Below, one piece after another: positions 59,397-64,000 of a stretch of 64,000 nt of DNA. A program made the translations under genes and the position numbers. Below the pieces are notes generated by a model. The model saw only the letters and a list, made by a program, of their open reading frames with translations, was not told the origin of the DNA and made no database searches. Source of the DNA: Sternotherus odoratus (taxonomy: Eukaryota > Chordata > Testudines > Kinosternidae). Location of the stretch: assembly GCA_032164245.1 (NCBI GenBank), contig JAVMKO010000005.1, forward strand, positions 47,942,193 to 48,006,192, written 5' to 3'. The stretch's first letter is position 1; the number at the start of each line of letters is the position of its first letter.

Positions 59397-59988
59397 TGTC
59401 ACGGAGTGCCTGGGCGATGGTCTGGAACTTGCTCCCTATGAAGCCAGTTAGGACTCTGAGGGAAAACGTCCTCTCTCTGTACACAGCCTGTCTCCAAGGC
59501 TAGGAGCTTTAGAGGTTAACACGTACACCTTCCTGGGTCTGACCTCGGAGCATTCAGCATCTTCTGCCCCTCCGTGCGCTTCCCCTCAGCGAGCCTGCCT
59601 GCGGGGGGGGGGGGGGGAGAGGCTCCTGGGAAGCCAGAGGGTCCTGCACCCCAAATTCACAGTCAGACGTGACTCTCAGCCAGCCAGTAAAACAGAGGTT
59701 TATTCGATGACCGGTACCTGGTCTAACACAGACCATACAGCGAACGTGAGCCCTCAGCTGGATCCATTTTGGGGGCCAGAGAGCTAGCTAGCCCCTCTGC
59801 CCTTCCCTGCCTGACTCCAGCTAGCTTCAGCCTGAAACTCCTCTCCCCAGCCACACCCCTGCTTCCCTTTTATTGGTCCTTCCCCAGGCAGGTCAGGTGA
59901 CCTCCCTTCCCCCCCCCTGGGGTCAAGGTATGGCCACCTTCACACAAGATTCAGAGGAAACAGTAAAGAGCATTTCTACTTCGTCACA
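59397..59988 (-). mobile_element. Solo LTR of the same retroviral family (copy 2), 592 bp
   Basis: It has the same TGTCACGGAGTGCC...GTCACA structure, flanked by a perfect GGGAC duplication (59392-59396, 59989-59993) inside a CR1 copy. On the minus strand, CCAATAAAAGGG near 59870 combines a CCAAT box and TATA-like promoter. AATAAA near 59700 marks the R region. No internal genes remain. It contains a 15-base G run at 59603-59617. Confidence 0.85.
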
Positions 59989-60251
59989 GGGACATGGTAA
60001 CAGTTTTCAAGTACATAAAAGCTTGTTACAAGGAGGAGGGAGAAAAAATGTTTTTCTTAACCTCTGAGGACAGGACAAGAAGCAATGGGCTTAAATTGCA
60101 GCAAGGACAGTTTAAGTTGGACATTAGGAAAAATTTCCTAATTGTCAGAGTGGTTAAGCACTGGAATATATTTCCTAGAGGGGTTGTGGAATCTCCATCA
60201 TTGGGGATTTTTAAGCAGGTTGGACAGACATCTGTCGGGGATGGTCTAGAT

Positions 60252-60893
60252 CATGGGTGGGCAAATTTTTTGGCCTGAGGGTCACATCTGGTTATGGAAA
60301 TTGTATGGCAGGCCATGAATGCTCAAGAAATTGGGGGTTGGGTTGCGGGAGGGCTCCGGCTGGGGGTGAGGAGTTTGGTGTGCAGCAGGGTGCCCCAGGC
60401 TGGGACCAAGGGGGTTGGAGGCGGGAGGCAGATCAGGGCTGGGGCAGGGATTTGGGGTATAGTAGGGAGTCAGGATGGCAGGCTGCAGGTGGTGCTTACC
60501 TCAAGCAGCTCCCAGAAACAGCGCCATGTCCCCCCTCTGGCTCCTACATGGAGGCGTGGCCAGGCAGCTCTGCATGCTGCCCTGTCTGCAGGTGTCACTG
60601 CTGGAGCTCCCATTGCCTGCAGTTCCAGGCCAATGGGAGCTGTAGGGGCAGTGCTTGGGGTGGGGGCAACATGCAGAATCCTGTGGCTGGCCCTACACAT
60701 AGGAGCCAGAGGTATTATATGCCACTGCTTTTAGGAGCTGTGTGCAGTGGAGCAAGACCCCGACCCCCTTCCCCGGCTGGAGCGCCAGAGCAGGGCAAGC
60801 CCCAGACCTCACTTCTTGGCAGGAGCTCAAGGGCTGGATTAAAACGTCTGGAGGACCAGATGTGGCCCATGGGGCATAGTTTGCCCACCTCTG
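60252..60893. mobile_element. hAT-type MITE inserted in CR1, 642 bp
   Basis: Termini are CATGGGTGGGCAAA...TTTGCCCACCTCTG. A perfect duplication GTCTAGAT lies at 60244-60251 and 60894-60901. It is the same family as 17125-17746 and interrupts a CR1 tail. Confidence 0.9.
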
Positions 60894-61149
60894 GTCTAGA
60901 TAATACTTAGTCCTGCCTTGAGTGCAGGGGATTGGACTAGATGACTTCTCAAGGTCCCTTCCAGTTCTATAATTCTATGACCCCATGGTACAATAGAGAA
61001 ATATCAGGGATCCCTCCCATCTAGCCATAAAGACAGGAACGTGGTCATGTCTCTCTATATCTGCTTGTGAGCCCCAGGTTGAAGATTGATCAAGTCAATC
61101 TGAATGTGCTAAGCAGCCAGCCCATATCTTGAGGTTGAACTAGAGCGTA

Positions 61150-61305
61150 CATTTTAGAAAGAGATCCCATCTTGATTTAAAGCCTGCAAGTGAGGGGGAT
61201 AATCCACCACGTCCCTAGGTGAGTTATTCTGGTGATTAATTACTCTTGAAGTTAGAAACTTCACCTTATTAGAAGGCTCAAACTATTATTTCTAGTCTTC
61301 TGGAG
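61150..61305 (-). mobile_element. CR1 internal fragment, reverse
   Basis: ATCCACCACGTCCCTAGGTG, then GTGATTAATTACTCTTGAAG and TTCACCTTATTAGAAG, match the antisense 3' region of CR1 in amniotes. It is diverged. Confidence 0.55.
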
Positions 61306-61413
61306 TGTTCCACCAAGTGTCAGTGGGAAGCTAAGCCATTGGTCCTCTTTCAAATTGATTCAACCAATTATGAGGCCCTCACCCCTTTTCTGAGCCATGT
61401 GAGCTCAGAGAAG

Positions 61414-61597
61414 CAGGAGTGGCGTCAGCTTTTTTGCCACCCTAGGCAGCGGAAAAAAACCAAAAACGGAGAACCTGGGCAAAATCAGCGAGCAGCCCCC
61501 ACTGCTGAATTGCTGCCAAGGCCGGCAATTCGCCGGCCCCCAAAGGCTGCCGTGCTAGGCAGCTGCCTAGCTCACCTATTGGCTAGTGCCGGCCCTG
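61414..61597. mobile_element. hAT-type MITE, 184 bp
   Basis: Termini are CAGGAGTGGCGTCAGC...GCTAGTGCCGGCCCTG. A perfect 8-bp duplication CAGAGAAG lies at 61406-61413 and 61598-61605. Confidence 0.88.
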
Positions 61598-62723
61598 CAG
61601 AGAAGTAAGAAACCATTACCCAGAAATTCAGTCCGCATGAGCAGGGAAGAGAGGGTGCAGAGTACAAGGGCTGCTGATATTATCGGTGGTCAACTAGTTT
61701 TTTCAGTCTGGATATTTCCTCCCCTCTCCTGACTGGGAGTTTGTTCCAAATCCCTCCCCACTCCTTCTGCCCTCCAGCCTTCCATTCTCCCCATTTTGCC
61801 ACTTCATCTCCTCCCTTCCTTGATGCCTTTTTAAGCTAACTTCCTTCCCTGACCCCCAGTTTAAAAAAAGCTGCCAAACAATCATGACACTACCGTGACA
61901 CTTGCAAATCATCCCACTGATCACTATACTCACACATGACATCCCTTACTGCACCTTTAGACTGTAATCTCTTCAGGGCAGGGGCTGTCTCTGATTTGTG
62001 TCTGCCCATCACCTAGCATAATGGGGCCCTGGTCTCCATTAGGGTCCCTCAGCACGATCGTAATTCAAATAATTGATAATGAAGTTGGTAGCGGCTGTGA
62101 AACAGTCTTGATCTTATTGTGTTTTAGTTTACATCTTTCTCAGCCAGGGTTCAGTCATGTGGTGAGCTCAGATGTCGGCCTGGTTGGGTATCTGCACCTG
62201 AGAAGTTTACTAAGAGAATGAAAATAAGAAGTGGAGAGAGTGGCTAAAACTTCTTTGCCATATGTTTTTTTCTGCCTTCTTTGATGGGTATCTGCAGCAG
62301 CTTGGATACAATACTCTGCTCTTCCATTTCAACAAGCAAAGTTTCATTCAGTGGCTCAATTGATCTTGAAGAGGCCAGAGACACCGATTTTCTGCTCGCT
62401 TTGAGGTAAGCGGGAATCTCTTTTGTCTTGCTACTTAACAACTCTTGACAATGTTTATGCCTTACTTCAGAAGAATTATCTGTTTCCATTACCACGTTCC
62501 TTCACTCGCTCATTTCCTATCACTTCCTTCAACTCTAGACTCCAGAGAAATTCATGCACGGGTGTTTGGAAATCACTAAGCCCTAATTACCCTTTTGCAC
62601 TCGCCATCAGCAGTTTTCACACTTACTGCAGATTTAGAATGAGAAATAATCATTTACAAAACTCCCAAACCGTAAGAACTCTCTCCCTCCTGCCCCCCCA
62701 AAAGATTTTGAAGGGATATAAAC

Positions 62724-63058
62724 AGGGCTGATCTTCACTATGGGGGGAGGGGAAGGGGGAGATCGACTGCAGATATGCAACTATGGGGGGGGGGGGAGAT
62801 CGACTGCAGATATGCACTGGGGGGGGGGGGAGATCGACTGCAGATATGCAACATCAGCGACTTACCTGCCGTCCTCACGGCGGCGGCAGTCGGCGCGCTC
62901 CCCTGTCAACTCCAGCTTGTGCCTCAGCAAATGAGTTCTGGAGTCGACGGGGGTGCCGCGGGCGATTGATTTCTCATGTCTTCACCAGACACGATAAATC
63001 AATCGCTAACAGATCGATCGCTACCCGCCGATCCGGCGGGTAGTGAAGACAAGCCCTA
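62724..63058. mobile_element. Harbinger-like MITE with a triplicated internal motif
   Basis: Ends are AGGGCTGATCTTCACTA and TAGTGAAGACAAGCCCT. Near the left end AGATCGACTGCAGATATGCA occurs three times (62760, 62797, 62831), separated by G runs. The right part holds the usual GATCGATCGC and CCGGCGGG blocks. Confidence 0.8.
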
Positions 63059-64000
63059 GGAAGACACCGTCCTAGCAGTTCCAATTATCACAAAGGCCTC
63101 TGGGAAAATCAGTGCTCAACAGCTGGAATCAATTGCATCGTTTCTCATAGTGGCAAGGAATCCCCATGCCCACCAGCACCAGAATCTAAACTCAGCTCTA
63201 GATAGGGCTCCCTGTGAGTAGAGCTTCCTCATTGAGCCCGACTCTAGACAGGGCTTGCATGAGTCATAACCCTGGTTTCTGGCTTTGGTTTTGTTTGGCT
63301 GTGTTTTGAGCAGCTCAGTTTATTACCAAGTAGCCTTTAGAATAAGCGCATGAGTATTGAACAACCAAACCAAGTCACGGAGCTGCTGTAGCCAGCTCTC
63401 AGTCCAGTGACCCGCTCTCTTCCAGAATCCCAATGTTGGCTGCTCCCTCAGCTGCCTCAAACACGTCCTTTCTGCTTGAAACTTCTTGTACATCAGGGCC
63501 ATGTTTGTGTGTGGAAAGCTTGAGGTTAATTGGATGAGCCATTTTGGAGCATTCAGAAAGTAAGGAAAAGGCTGATTTATTTTTCTTTCAAAGTCTGTTC
63601 TGACTTTTTGAGGGTCTTGTCCGTAGAATAGTTTGGTCTGGAACCACCACAGTTGTTGGATTCATTTGCCTCAATGAAGGCAAGAGTTTTTGTTTTTGTT
63701 TTGAAAGGTTGGATGGCTCAACGGGAGATATTTGTGTAATGACTGTTATCTTGTTTGACAGTGGATTGAACTGGGAACCTCCAGAGCTAAAAGCATCAGC
63801 CTGTATACATTGAGCCTAAGTGATGAACCTGCATTAAATGCAGACCACACCAGCTGCATTTCCTGCGGTTTGACTGTGTTCCCCAAAGGAACTCAAAAGG
63901 AAACAGAAAATCAACCCCAAACCTAGTCACCGAGTTTTGCTGCTCCCAGCGTTCCTCTTTGAGAACTGCTCAGGCCACACACTAGTTCCTCTCTCTTAGA
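63059..64000. other. Right-edge intergenic DNA, nothing recognised
   Basis: No splice-compatible exon, named repeat or RNA gene was identified in the last 940 bases. Confidence 0.4.

Larger units (their letters stand above)
59265..60985 (+). mobile_element. CR1 LINE 3' portion, split by an LTR and a hAT MITE
   Basis: The CR1 pieces are 59265-59396, 59994-60251 and 60902-60985. They read in order: GAAAAGAGCAACAAAAACGA, then GGACAGGACAAGAAGCAATG and GTTGGACAGACATCTG, then the tail CTTCCAGTTCTATAATTCTA. The two gaps are filled by the solo LTR (59397-59988) and a hAT element (60252-60893), each flanked by duplicated CR1 bases. This fixes the insertion order. Confidence 0.85.

Overview
This is vertebrate nuclear DNA, most likely from a cryptodiran turtle. 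It has spliced genes with GT-AG introns, CpG-rich promoters, and about half its length in interspersed repeats. The turtle call rests on full-length tRNA-derived SINEs with CR1-like 3' tails (the tortoise/'Cry' SINE type, at 1.7 kb and 16.3 kb), abundant CR1 3' ends, Harbinger and hAT miniature elements, and solo LTRs. It is inferred from repeat types and was not checked by alignment.

Three host genes lie in the order SEC31B - NDUFB8 - HIF1AN, a known conserved vertebrate block (human 10q24). SEC31B (COPII outer coat) fills 0.7-26.5 kb on the minus strand. Thirteen coding exons (596 codons) are readable from the start codon to the middle of the ACE1 region, and the rest runs off the left edge. 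NDUFB8 (mitochondrial complex I subunit) is complete on the minus strand at 30.4-35.65 kb with five exons and 190 aa. HIF1AN (FIH, the HIF asparaginyl hydroxylase) is complete on the plus strand at 41.28-51.7 kb with eight exons and 350 aa. NDUFB8 and HIF1AN are transcribed divergently from separate CpG islands about 5.6 kb apart. All exon phases join without error. The three genes have unrelated cell roles (ER export, respiration, oxygen sensing), so their linkage is synteny, not an operon.

The most unusual object is a Harbinger-type DNA element at about 9.6-12.7 kb in a SEC31B intron. Its minus strand carries a two-exon Myb/SANT-like gene. Inside the single intron of that gene, on the plus strand, lies a second candidate gene with a phase-0 intron, a stop and a close AATAAA. 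I do not recognise its product, and no DDE transposase is present.

Other mobile DNA includes two solo LTRs of one family with perfect 5-bp target duplications, seven hAT-type miniature elements with 8-bp duplications (six perfect, one 7/8), and a CR1 copy at 59.3-61.0 kb split by an LTR and a hAT element. There are also an R2-like endonuclease remnant, a 5S rRNA-derived SINE, Mariner-like and Harbinger MITEs, and MIR copies. The right-hand 10 kb is gene-free after the HIF1AN 3' UTR and is mostly repeats, with one homeodomain-site-rich segment that may be a regulatory element. No prokaryotic features, CRISPR arrays or functional tRNA/rRNA genes were found.
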